Assembly (NCBI RefSeq): GCF_032854445.1
Contig: NC_088301.1
Coordinates: 9,296,281 to 9,360,280 of the forward strand
DNA from: Liolophura sinensis
Taxonomy: Eukaryota; Mollusca; Polyplacophora; Chitonida; Chitonidae
Reading direction: 5' to 3'
Length of the DNA: 64,000 nucleotides
The position numbers were made by a program, and so were the translations under genes. The notes under the pieces are model-generated. The model searched no databases and was not told where the DNA came from. It saw only the letters and a program-made list of their open reading frames with translations. Positions 38,201 through 49,541 of this stretch are shown here, piece after piece. Position 1 is the first letter of the stretch, and each line of letters opens with the position of its first letter.

Positions 38201-39360
38201 TGTATTTTTGTTCCTGTGGGGGTACTACGCGTGGAGTATAAATATTAGCAGCATATGTAAGCGGCGATGGATAACTAATTATACCTTGAATGCAGCTCAA
38301 AGGATGGATTGTATTAAAACAACCGTTGTTATTGGGCGGAACAGTTTCTCTGTGATGTTTAGCCATGGATCCGTGTATAAAGGGCAACCTTACCCGCCCA
38401 ATGACGTAAGCTTTCACTTTCCATGTTAAAGCATATCATCAGCAAGATAGCCACAGTACTGTATCTAAGGTTCAATATGCTCAGTTTTGTCAGTGAACAG
38501 TTTATGACCTTTGAAGCTTAGTAAATATAACATTTAGGTGTGACTCTCACCCAAAATGCCATTACATTCTGATAGATAAACAACAATGGCCACAACAATT
38601 TGTTTCAGTTGAAATCTATAAATTGCATAGAATCGAGTTTAAAGACATAGTTTCAAGGACATTACAACAAAAGCAGAATTCAGTAATGGATTCATTATTG
38701 TTCAGCATACGCTAAAATTACGGTAAGGTGAAATCACGCTTCCATGCTATCAGATATCAGATATCAGAGTCATGTTAACGCGTTAATTCGAAAGAATTCA
38801 CTTGAGAAGCAGGAATTTGCTAATACATGAACTGTGTGAACTGAGTAAGGCCAATATTGTGCTTTAATGGAAACCTCTAAACAATTCATTCCCAACTGCC
38901 AATTTTGAAAGGAACAGTGCATATATAGGTAGTCTGCTTGCGTAGATGTCATGTAAGAAAACATGAAATAACATATGGCACAAGGAATTTGAGTGTTCTG
39001 ACAAAACACCAGCAAGATACGAGTGTGACACATTTTCGCTGCTATATTTACGCTGATTTCAGCCACTTTGTAGCGACGTATAAATCTAAACATAGAGATG
39101 CACATGTATCCGTCATGTAAGACGAAGCGAATTAACTTCGTCGTACACTCTAAACTGTAGCTCTTGAGTAATCTGACTTGTTGAAAGAGCTTATTTAAAT
39201 GACAATAATTCTGGTGTTCCTGTGCAGAATAAGTGCCCGTCTTGGTCGCTGAATAAATTTCCACACATGGAATACAACCTCATGTGCCAGGGCCTTATCG
39301 TGGCTCTATTTATCCAACCAAATGCACTGATGAGTCTTATTTTGCATATCAAGCGAGTGG
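35280..39360. other. Intergenic region upstream of H2B
   Basis: No gene recognised. Contains a 12-base G run at 36687-36698 and an open frame of 164 codons at 38770-39264 (minus), just upstream of and divergent from H2B, which is Cys-rich but without recognisable domain or codon bias; probably chance. Confidence 0.45.
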
Positions 39361-39378
39361 TGCGGCTATGTCTGTGTC

Positions 39379-39387
39379 TATATAAGG
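39379..39387 (+). promoter_or_regulatory. TATA box of H2B
   Basis: TATATAAGG lies 66-74 bp before the H2B ATG. A TCAGTTC initiator-like sequence follows about 31 bp downstream (39410-39416), the normal spacing for a TATA-driven start. Confidence 0.75.
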
Positions 39388-39452
39388 CATAGGGGAGCAG
39401 CACAAGCGTCAGTTCTTATGAGCTTTAAAAAGCAGCGCAAAAGAATCCCATC

Positions 39453-39827
39453 ATGCCACCAAAGTCCCCAACTGCTTCGAAGGGCTCCAAAAAGCTTATG
39501 AAAAAAGCCATACCTAAAACGGGCGAGAAGAAAAGAAAGAGCAAGCGGAAAGAAAGCTACGGTATCTACATCTACAAGGTCCTGAAGCAAGTTCACCCGG
39601 ACACTGGCGTATCTTCTAAGGCCATGTCCATCATGAACAGTTTCGTAAACGACATCTTTGAGCGAATCGCCGCCGAGGCTTCTCGTCTGGCGCACTACAA
39701 CAAACGTTCCACCATCACCAGTCGTGAAATCCAGACTGCCGTCCGTCTTCTCCTGCCTGGTGAACTGGCCAAACATGCAGTCAGCGAAGGTACAAAGGCC
39801 GTTACAAAGTACACAAGCAGCAAGTAG
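39453..39827 (+). CDS. H2B: Histone H2B
   Basis: Core histone that pairs with H2A in the nucleosome. The 124-residue intronless frame has an essentially canonical histone fold, with [59 protein letters not shown] and the C-terminal AVTKYTSSK. The N-terminal tail (residues 1-34) is basic but differs from the common invertebrate H2B tail as I remember it: it contains [14 protein letters not shown], and has Gly where Ser is usual in the YSIY/YSVY position. A TATA box upstream and a stem-loop downstream show a replication-dependent type of gene. No other histone gene is recognisable in the window, so this copy looks solitary. The ATG follows a short leader about 40 bp after the expected transcription start. 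Confidence 0.97.
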   Translation: MPPKSPTASKGSKKLMKKAIPKTGEKKRKSKRKESYGIYIYKVLKQVHPDTGVSSKAMSIMNSFVNDIFERIAAEASRLAHYNKRSTITSREIQTAVRLLLPGELAKHAVSEGTKAVTKYTSSK

Positions 39828-39864
39828 AATACTCCTGACGGCTAATCTTTACTTTTTTTTTCAC

Positions 39865-39880
39865 GGCCCTTTCTAGGGCC
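39865..39880 (+). promoter_or_regulatory. Histone mRNA 3' stem-loop
   Basis: A six-base-pair stem GGCCCT/AGGGCC closes a TTCT loop, preceded by CA and followed by AACC, 38 bp after the H2B stop. This is the processing signal recognised by stem-loop binding protein in non-polyadenylated histone mRNAs. The stem fits the metazoan pattern. Confidence 0.92.
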
Positions 39881-39884
39881 AACC

Positions 39885-42480
39885 TATACCTCCTGGAAGG
39901 GTCCTTTCTATGGCACTGCTTTAAATATATCTTGTGTGCACGGCACGAAATTGTCTGCATGATGCAGTGGGCACAGTGCTACAAAAGACTAGATCTCGGA
40001 TTAATTTGAGATAAAAAAATGACTATTCCGACGTGTGGGTTCTGCTAGCCAATTTAGGATTCAGTGGCTCCATTTTTTTTCTCTCCTGGGCAATGTTTTT
40101 TGTAAATTGTTGCGAGCATTTTTACGACTAGCATACTAAAGAAGGTATGCTTCCATACAGAACAGTGGCAGTACAAAGGCGTGCGAGAGTACTCTCCCTT
40201 TTTTCAAGCCAACCCAGATTCCAGTAGTCAGGCTTATCAATTCTAGATATCTTTAATTTAGTACTTCAATAAAATAAATGCATGGCGTCATAGAAATTTG
40301 GGGATAATACTTGAAACCTTCATGATGCATGATGGACTCCTTATCTTTGTGTTTTTTTGTTTTTTTTTTTGTTTTTTTTTTTTAAATTCGTAGAATAAAG
40401 ATAATACTAAAGTACCTTGATATAGTCGTACACAGTGGAGTTTTCTTTGCGAGACCATTTTGTTGTATCCGAGATTTGAAGGGAGAAAAAAATTCATTGC
40501 AACAGGACTTTACAGCTTCCTTTTTATTTTCTTCTGAATTTGCATTCGATGTATTGCGTTTATTGTCGGCAAGCAAAATAATAAAACCCATATATTTTTT
40601 TTTATTCAAATTGTATTTTAAAGTCCTGTGTAATTCTTCACTGCTTAAATTTTTCACTCCGCGTCCCGACAAAGATCACCGGAAATGTGGCATGGTATCC
40701 AGAGTAATATTGACGGTTTTATTTGCTGAACAAAGGTTTCGGTTAAAGCACACTGAAACATTGAATTATCGGTAGATGTACAAATTATAAATTCTACAGT
40801 TTGTTAAAGAAACAACTTTGGTCAAATCTACCGTGCAATCTGGAGGGGGGGCGGGATCTTAAGTATAACGAGCCAATTGTAATACTGTAGATTTGGTTCA
40901 AAGAATTTCTTTGTAGACGGTGAAGATCATTCCACGGTGTAGGACCATTCTATGGTATTACAGTAAGTGACTATTAAATATCCTGTTAGATGTACTCTAC
41001 ACAACGCAAGTTGATGATTTTGAAGTGTATAATTCATGCGAGGAGCGGGGTTTTGAAACGGTGACAAGCCCGCTTGTGGTTTACCGAATTTGAAGGTGAT
41101 TCCTCCCCCTCCTCACTAAATCTAACCAAAATCGTCATATTAAATGAATGTATACATATATTGTCATGTGGCAGAGCGGTTACATACCGTTAAATTGCAA
41201 CTACTGAAGTACCTTGTCAAAGACACCGGACATGACGCCCCACCCAATCACATTATACAGACACTAGGCCAGCCAGTCAGTGCTCTAACGTCTTGGTGCT
41301 GATTACCAAGCGAGTCGGCAACAAAAATCATTTATGAAGTATAAAAGGACTCCATCTGGGTTTGATCCCGGGTCACCAGATTTCAATATTGCCAAAGTAG
41401 CGTTAAGTCGTAATCTTTCTTTGACGCATTAGAGCGTCCAGGAATTATCCCAGCTACATTTAGAGCAATGTCAAAGGTGCATTTGAACATAGGCCCGGTA
41501 TTATCCCTAATCCGCATTAAAGGGAAAGAAAGCGCTAACGTCTAATGTGCATGACTGGCCATTAAATACCATGTACAAAAAGTTTTTCTTTCTTTTGGAA
41601 TTGTCAACTTGGTAAAAATGCATTGGCAACTTTGGAGTCTGGTCTTTTCTGACCATGTTGTGACCAGTTTCATTGTTCAAAATTGTTTTTCGTTTTGTAT
41701 ATTTTGTATGATGCTAGTATTAAATCTAAAACTTGACTTGGGTTACATAACACTTTAGAACAATTAACCTCTGGTAATGAAGCAGTGAAATGGATTTGAA
41801 TACAACATGGAGATGATCCGTGGCAAAATTTAACCACTGTTTGACACTTAATGATTTAGTGCATTTTACCGACGCCAAGTAGCGCGAGACAGACAAGGTT
41901 TTTGCGAGACTTCAACAAAACTTGGTCAGGTCCAGGTTTGCAAAGCCGCTCCTTACACCACATGCGTCGCTGTCTATGCTGCGACCATATTAGTTTGATA
42001 TTTGGAAATAAATATTTGGACGTGTTTTTTTTTTCCCCGACATCACGTCCTGACCGTGGCGTTATTCTAGAATGGGGAGTTTATAATTCGAATTTTTCAA
42101 CCGTTGAAGGTAGAAAAATCCAACCGTATCATGTGACCTGTCAAATGTTGTGTAACTATTTTCATCACATTCACTATAACATGGAGGTCTCTAAGAAGTG
42201 TCATAAAAAAAATAATAATAATTTAGAGTGTAGGAAGGACAGAAGACTGAGAAAGGAAAGCGGTGTCGTTTGTGCGTCTGGAAAAAGACTGACAGATCAG
42301 TAAATTCATGCCAACAAATGATGCCTAACATATTTCACCATTCACAGAACTGTTTTGGAAACTTGATGTCAAGAGTCGTATTCTGTACAAACTTTGCTCG
42401 TGGAACCAGTAATGCACGAAAAGCTAGTGTAGAGCGCTGCATGAGCAACTGATAGGAGATTGAAGAAGTGGCTATCGTCT
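39885..42480. other. Region downstream of H2B, no gene recognised
   Basis: Contains T-rich runs near 40345-40382, one copy of the second repeat family, and open frames without recognisable domains (41902-42303, 42270-42452). Confidence 0.5.
41158..41410 (+). repeat. Second interspersed repeat family (tRNA-like motifs)
   Basis: Begins at tatattgtcatgtggcagag; TGGCAGAGCGG resembles an RNA polymerase III A box. Then come gacgccccacccaatcacat, ttatacagacactaggccag and attaccaagcgagtcggc, and a box-B-like GGTTTGATCCC near 41361. The box spacing is unusually long, so it may be a composite SINE or other tRNA-related repeat. Confidence 0.6.
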
Positions 42481-42494
42481 ATGGTACTGGCAAG

Positions 42495-42590
42495 AGCTCC
42501 GGTCGTACGTAGGGTCTGCAGCAACCTGCGGATGGTGATAGTTTCCCCAGAAAGAATTCATGAGTACGGCGCAAAACACCAACAAAAATT
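42495..42590 (+). repeat. SINE fragment (family 1)
   Basis: gcagcaacctgcggatggtg followed by an internal deletion and gagtacggcgcaaaacacc. Confidence 0.75.
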
Positions 42591-42671
42591 GAGTACATCG
42601 TTCGTGGCTTTTCAAAGATAGAAATTATCAGTGAGTCCTAAAGTTCGCGCCAAGAAATCTAAAAGCACTCG

Positions 42672-44278
42672 CTGATATCCTGGGGCTACCGCTACAGATT
42701 ATGGATTATTTACACACGCCCCCTCCCCACCCTACAATCATTTCTCCATCCCCTCACCATACCCCATTTCTCGATGATATCCTGGGGCTACCGCTACAGA
42801 TTATTTACACACTACTGCCCCCTCCCCACCCTACCTTCATTCCTCCATCCCCTCACCATACCCCCTTTCTCGATATCTTGGGGCTGCCGCTACAGGTTAC
42901 GGACTATTTGCACACGACTGCCCGCTCCCCACCCTACCCTCATTCCTCCATCCCCTCACCATACCCCCTTTCTCGATGATATCTTGGGGCTACCGCTACA
43001 GATTATTTACACACGACTGCCCCCTCCCCACCCTACCTTCATTCCTCCATCCTCTCACCATACCCCCTTTCTCGATGATATCCTGGGGCTACCGCTACAA
43101 ATTATGGATTATTTACACACGACTGCCCCCTCCCCACCCTACCTTCATTCCTCCATCCCCTCACCATACCCCCTTTCTCGATGATATCCTGGGGCTGCCG
43201 CTACAGGTTACGGACTATTTGCACACGACTGCCCCCTCCCCACCCTACCCTCATTCCTCCATCCGACTGCCCCCTTTCTCGATATCCTGGGGCTACCGCT
43301 ACAGATTATGGATTATTTACACACCACTGCTCCTTCCCCACCCTACCTTCATTCCTCCATCCTCTCACCATACCCCCTTTCTCGATGATATCCTGGGGCT
43401 ACCGCTACAAATTATGGATTATTTACACACGACTGCCCCCTCCCCACCCTACCTTCATTCCTCCATCCCCTCACCATACCCGCTTTCTCGATGATATCCT
43501 GGGGCTGCCGCTACAGGTTACGGACTATTTGCACACGACTGCCCCCTCCCCACCCTACCCTCATTCCTCCATCCGACTGCCCCCTTTCTCGATATCCTGG
43601 GGCTACCGCTACAGATTATGGATTATTTACACACCACTGCTCCTTCCCCACCCTACCTTCATTCCTCCATCCTCTCACCATACCCCCTTTCTCGATATCC
43701 TGGGGCTACCGCTACAGATTATGGATTATTTACACACCACTGCCCACTCCCCACCCTACCTTCATTCCTCCATCCCCTCACCATACCCCCTTTCTCGATG
43801 ATATCCTGGGGCTACCGCTACAGATTATGGATTATTTACACACCACTGCCCACTCCCCACCCTACCTTCATTCCTCCATCCTCTCACCATACCCCCTTTC
43901 TCGATGATATCCTGGGGCTACCGCTACAGATTATGGATTATTTACACACTACTGCCCCCTCCCCACCCTACCTTCATTCCTCCATCCCCTCACCATACCC
44001 CCTTTCTCGATGATATCTTGGGGCTGCCGCTACAGGTTACGGACTATTTGCACACGACTGCCCGCTCCCCACCCTACCCTCATTCCTCCATCCGACTGCC
44101 CCCTTTCTCGATGATATCCTGGGGCTACCGCTACAAATTATGGATTATTTACACACCACTGCCCCCTCCCCACCCTACCTTCATTCCTCCATCCCCTCAC
44201 CATACCCCCTTCTCTCGATGATATCCTGGGTCTGCCGCTACAGGTTACGGACTATTTGCACACGACTGCCCCCTAATA
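42672..44278 (+). repeat. Tandem array, about 106-bp unit, about 15 copies
   Basis: Each unit holds tcctggggctaccgctacag, attatggattatttacacac, a C-rich core with tccccaccctaccttcattc, and catcccctcaccatacccc ending ctcgatgata. Variants lack the 'gatga' before tatcc, carry 'ctgccgctacaggttacg', or have a short gap after 'ctccatccg'. Because 106 is not a multiple of 3 and the unit has few stops, overlapping frames of up to 206 codons appear on the plus strand; they are by-products. Confidence 0.96.
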
Positions 44279-45794
44279 TCATTTGAACTTGGTTGTACCT
44301 TTAAGATGTGACCAAAATTCTATACTTTACAGTAATTTGCTCAGACAAAGGAAATTAATCCTACTGAGCTTTTAATCTTTTGAAGACTGTTAAGCTTTAT
44401 AAGATGAAGCCCTTACCTGTTGTGCTAGCAAATATTCGTGTCACTCACTCCGGGAGACAACGAAGGATTGAATGTGAAATAAATCCTAATGTTTAATTCT
44501 TATGCATCAGTAGTGATAGTGAAACTTTGAGTGAACTGTGACAGATTTGAGTCAATTTCTCAGAAATCATTATGGAAAGGAAGTTTGAAGAGCGGAAACC
44601 CCAAGCGATGTATCGGGCGCGTCGGAAAGGTGATCTGACTGGTAGGCAAGTACAGTCAATAAAAAAAACAGCCTCTCATCATATGTATATCGTAACACGT
44701 ACACACGCCCAGTACAAATTATCGATTTGTTTGTCTCTTACCGCGGCAATAAATTGATTACAACAATAACAACATCGCATTAAGGCGATACTTAGACGAA
44801 GCTAAACCTCCTTTAAAAAAAAAGCGAGATTAACTGACGATCAATTAAGCCGGATTTGTGAAAGCCGGAATACGTTCTGATTAGGTATTTCTAATTACCG
44901 TTTTTGAAGAAGTATTAGAACTGTAGTGCTTGTTAACGAATTTATAACTGTAACGCATGCTACATTAATAAATTACTTACATGGGTTTTATATTCGATGG
45001 CACTTATTTTCGCTGAAATGTGTTTGCCGCGAAATCGGCGAATGTTAGTATCACGCGAATAAAAAGGCATTTGCAGTATACGCCATTGAGTTGTCACGGA
45101 AACGCTGCTAAGAGTAACATTAAAACAAGGTAGGCTTAATATAATAGTAAAGACATAACACAAGTTTTCGATACAATAATCAGATTTGATTTTCAGACAT
45201 GGGTGTACATATGTAACAGTGTTTAGTAAAATTTTTTCATTTATACAACCATTTCTTATTTTCAGCAGTTACAAATATTCAGCAGTGAACAGCTATGAGC
45301 TTCGGCACAACCACTTTTGACTTCTGAACAGATATATCCATTCTTCAGCCCTATAAGATAAGGTAAAAACAAATCACTATAATTAGCAAACATAGAACTC
45401 CATGTAATGAATGGACATTGAACCAATAATACTAGTTTACAGCCAAGTTTTAAAAGAAGAAAAACTGAGATGTGCACACTGGGACTGTCTGAAGGACTAT
45501 TGAGACGACATAGCATCCCAACAAACTGGTGAAATCCGGAATGGTCACGGTCTTGAAGTAACCGAATACCGGTGTACAGGGAAAAAAACGAGGAAGATGA
45601 TCTTAAACTGAAAATATATCTCCATATCTCGATAGAATTGTGTCAAGCAATAAAATTAATATACTGATGCAGCTTTACTTCTCCAGTTACGTCCCCAGTT
45701 GTTCAAAAGTGTATTATCAGTTAAACCCCATATTAACATTAATCTGGACTAAAGCGCCATTAGTTTTGTATTAGGCCTAGAACCGTTGTTCACC

Positions 45795-45980
45795 AGTGCG
45801 GTCGCTGTGAGCTCCTCCCCCGGTCGTACGTGGGAAGGTTTGTCAAAAACCTGCAGATGGTCGTGGGTTCGCCCCTAGTTCCGCCCGGTTTTCACCAACC
45901 ATAATGCTGGCCGCCGTCGTATAAGTGAACTAATCTTGAGTACGGCGTAAAAGACCAATCCAAAAAATAAATAAATAGAA
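45795..45980 (+). repeat. SINE (family 1)
   Basis: Sense copy with gtgcggtcgctgtgagctc, ccggtcgtacgtgggaagg, ccataatgctggccgccgtc and a short (aaat)n tail. It is one of the least diverged in the window. Confidence 0.9.
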
Positions 45981-46694
45981 AGGTGTTAAGATTTATGCCT
46001 GGCTTATTTTTTAATACACTTTTTAAACAACCGAATCCTTGACAATATTATGTGATATGACAGTCTGGTTTTACTATTTTCATATAATAAACTGCTTAAG
46101 GATACATAGATTAGAATAAATGCAAACAAGTCTGCAGACTTACGTGAAAAAACCCGACAAATAAGGCGTCAATTTATTTACATATCTTTCGAATAATATT
46201 AAAAACTTCTCCCTGCCATTTCTATCGTCTTTACAGCCAATTTGCGTCAAAAAAAAAACGATTAACGTTATTTAAAAAAACGAAAACTTCGTCACGCTGC
46301 CTTGTCATTTGGAAAGGCATATCCTTCGTATATTTGTGATAATTGATATGAACAATTGCCAGAGTTGTAATATACCGCTAGACGTTTATCTCCATGTGAT
46401 GTGGCTTTCAAACTGAAAGTCGTGTGGCCACCACGTGACCACATGTATCCTGGTCACCTATTGGCTCAGACTAGTGTAAGTATGTTTACACAGAAACTTG
46501 CGTGGAGGTTCAAATCAGGATATTAAATATCTCATCTCATATGAGTATCTCATCTGAGAAAGTGGCACAGGATTTCAAGTACCTCAAATTTAAAACCTGT
46601 ATCTCACTGAGTGGCTCAACTTAGAAACTTGTGTGCTCAGTGAGTGGCTCAAACGCGAAACCTGTGTGCTCACTGAGCGGCCCAGGAATTTACG

Positions 46695-46745
46695 GATCTC
46701 GTCTGAGAATTCTTGAGTTCGGCGTAAAACACCAATCCAATACAT
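46695..46745 (+). repeat. SINE 3'-end fragment (family 1)
   Basis: Only the terminal gttcggcgtaaaacaccaat block remains. Confidence 0.6.
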
Positions 46746-49541
46746 CGACTGAGACAATTACCGTCACGTGGTCTATACAAAGTTCCCGAAGTTACATGAA
46801 CTCTTAAACCATAAAATGACCAATCATCAGTGCTCTCTAAGACATTGGCGAAACTGGTATGGTTCATTAAAATAATTATGGTAAAATATCCACCAAAGTG
46901 AATTGATATGTGTTGATATTATAGATCTAAGTGAAACTAGGGCCTGTTTATCTTTGAAATGCTTTGATGATTAATAAGAAACTATTATCTGTTATAAAAT
47001 CTACGTCTACTATAAATAAAATAAATAAAAACAACTAGGACTAGTCATTTGAACTGAACATGACGTATTTACATTGTGATCCGCATACATGTGTGAGTAC
47101 GTGCATGGTGTCTTGATGCTCTGTGCGTAATTAATTGTTTTCCCTCTAATTAACCCCTCTAAGAAACCCCCCCCCCCCTCTCTCCCTTACCATTACCCTG
47201 TATATTTACATAATCGTAATGTTATGACATTAAAGTCGCCAGCACTCGGTGAGCTAGTCTCCTATGAAACAAGATGGAATAAGTTATGGTAATATGGTGA
47301 TATCAGGCACCGGTATATCTAACCAGGATGAAGACTTGATAACATCAGAACAAATTGTGTAACCTCTCCGAGGATTGTGGGTGGAGGGAATTAGATGGAA
47401 TCTGATACAAAATAAGACGCTGCGCCAGACACACAAGGATGAACATTTTAATCATCGGCAGCAGTTACGTTCATAGGTTGGAGAACAAAACTGTTCTGCT
47501 GGTCTATGAAATGTCTGCGCCGCCATGGGAGGCCACGAATAAAAACTGGAAATAGAAAAGGAAATCAGCTAAAGAAGACCGGAAAAACAATAAGAAGACC
47601 CATGGGACCAAAGGAAATTAACACCAAGGAAATGAAGACCAGAAACTTAAAAGTCTTCATAATAATAGGGCTATCTCTTGCTTCAACTAAGTGGATGAGG
47701 CCTGACATCCATGCCCCTCAATTATACTTGTTGCAGGTTTCCAGTACGCTGGTTTTTCCTGGACGGCGTCCAGAACTCCACGTCACAGGGGAGGAAGCAA
47801 GAGAACAAAACTGTTATCCAGTTAATAAAAGCACTACTGTTGTTTTCTGTCCGTGTAAATTTCTGTATAGGCAACTCAATGTAATTCTGTAATGTAGATA
47901 TAGATCTATGTGTTTCTTAAAAATAACGTAAATCTCTGTAAATAGCTTACTATTTATCCCCTTTCTGTTAAATAACCATGGCAGCATTTGAACCTATACA
48001 ATAAGCTATATACATACTACCACAAAAAGGATTCATTCCAGTAATTGACACATGTACATATGTAAATAGCATACCAACGCAATGTCATTATCTATCAGAA
48101 ATATTCATGTGCTAAAAAAGTAAAACACTGATTTGATGGGCCACGATATCCGCCAGGAAAGTGACCCTAAAAACAGTATTTAAAAAACCAGACATATGGT
48201 TGAGGGGTGGGGTGGGGATCGCAAGATGGGAGAATGAAAAGAAGATGTAACATTGTTTTAGAAGGATTTGAGACTACTTAGTATAGGTTTTATGGAAAAT
48301 AAGACCCCTTCACAATAAACTGTGGACATACTTATGACCAAACCTCATAATTACTGTTCAAAAAACAGATTTTTCCCCATACATGTAGATATAAAAAATC
48401 TGTCCAATTTCATTGAGGACTATAGAACTGAAAGTGTACCAACAACAACAACAACAACAGCTTAATTTTTTCCTTCGTTCGGATGTCTTTGTGTAGCTTA
48501 CATTCCCACAAATACTACTGGCTAAAGTTACACATCAGAGACTATCTAATCTGAACCTGTAGCTCATTTGTCGATTAAAAATCAACAAAGATTATAGCCT
48601 TCAATCCATATGTAAAACATATCATGTGAGACATGTAGTACAGTTTTGGCAGCTGTCAAGTGTACACACCCTATCAAAACCGGAAGTTCTAATAGGTACA
48701 TGCGTCTATCTTGGCAGATTCACCTAGGCTTATATTGGTATGAGCTAAATATTTATTGAAGGCTTATGTTTTTTACTGTAAATTGTGGCAAATTGCTTCC
48801 GTTAGAATGCTAATGTCGCACCACTTGTACATGTGATCATTGTACTTGTGATCATTGTACATAAGGCAAACATAATTTCCTAAAACCACGTACGCGATCA
48901 AAAAGATGAAAATACCGTACCGTTGGTAGCTTTTCGTTTTCACATTCAAATGCCCCGCACAAAGTGTCATGCGCTCGGCAATCTTGTCAACAACACAACC
49001 ATACCTGCTTTCCTATCTAGCCAGTCAACAGTTATAAAAAAGTCAGCCTGTAAAGATGTTGTAAAGATCGCTCACAAAGACATCGCTCTCGACAGCTATG
49101 GCAGCTTATATCTGTAAGAGGGATGTGCAGATTTACCGTCCTCATATACACACGCACCATCAAACTTGAATTCTAGACGCTCATTTTGAATGCAGTACTC
49201 GAACGACAAAGTTAACAAACCCAGGATTTTGTTCATACGCCGAATGCCAGAATCACGCCTCATTATTTCTGAAGAGAAACCCCAGGAACGAGAAAAATAC
49301 CACTTTTTCCACAAATCCCGAATATGAACCGCTTTTCTCAGAAGGGGACTTAACTGCGCAACACAAGCTCAGTCTGATCAACAGACTGCAGTCCAGTGAG
49401 TACTGTTGTTGAAAAACTGGCATTGCTTTGGCTTCTTGTATACAAAGAGCCTAGCTATATACCTTGAACAGTGTAAGATGGCTTTCAGATGGTCCACTTG
49501 TTCCAGCTAGCTGTTAAACGACCCTAACATTTCCGACATAG

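Larger units (their letters stand above)
44290..49541. other. Intergenic region, no gene recognised
   Basis: Holds SINE copies, a 12-base C run (47167-47178), an (AAC)n stretch near 48440-48460 and several short open frames without recognisable domains (44572-44757, 47506-47892, 48923-49117). Confidence 0.5.

Noticed and set aside
38770-39264. 164-codon minus-strand frame upstream of H2B
   Set aside because: No recognisable domain, uneven composition, and not flanked by convincing promoter or splice signals; a divergent H2A was looked for here and is absent.
40382-40672. Minus-strand frame beginning SGRGVKN, resembling the start of H2A or H4
   Set aside because: Only the first four residues match, the first codon is TTG, and the rest shows no histone fold. 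Probably chance near the H2B gene.
43181-43801. 206-codon plus-strand frame and its overlapping relatives
   Set aside because: Lies wholly inside the 106-bp tandem array; the unit shifts frame each copy and lacks stops, so open frames are expected without coding.
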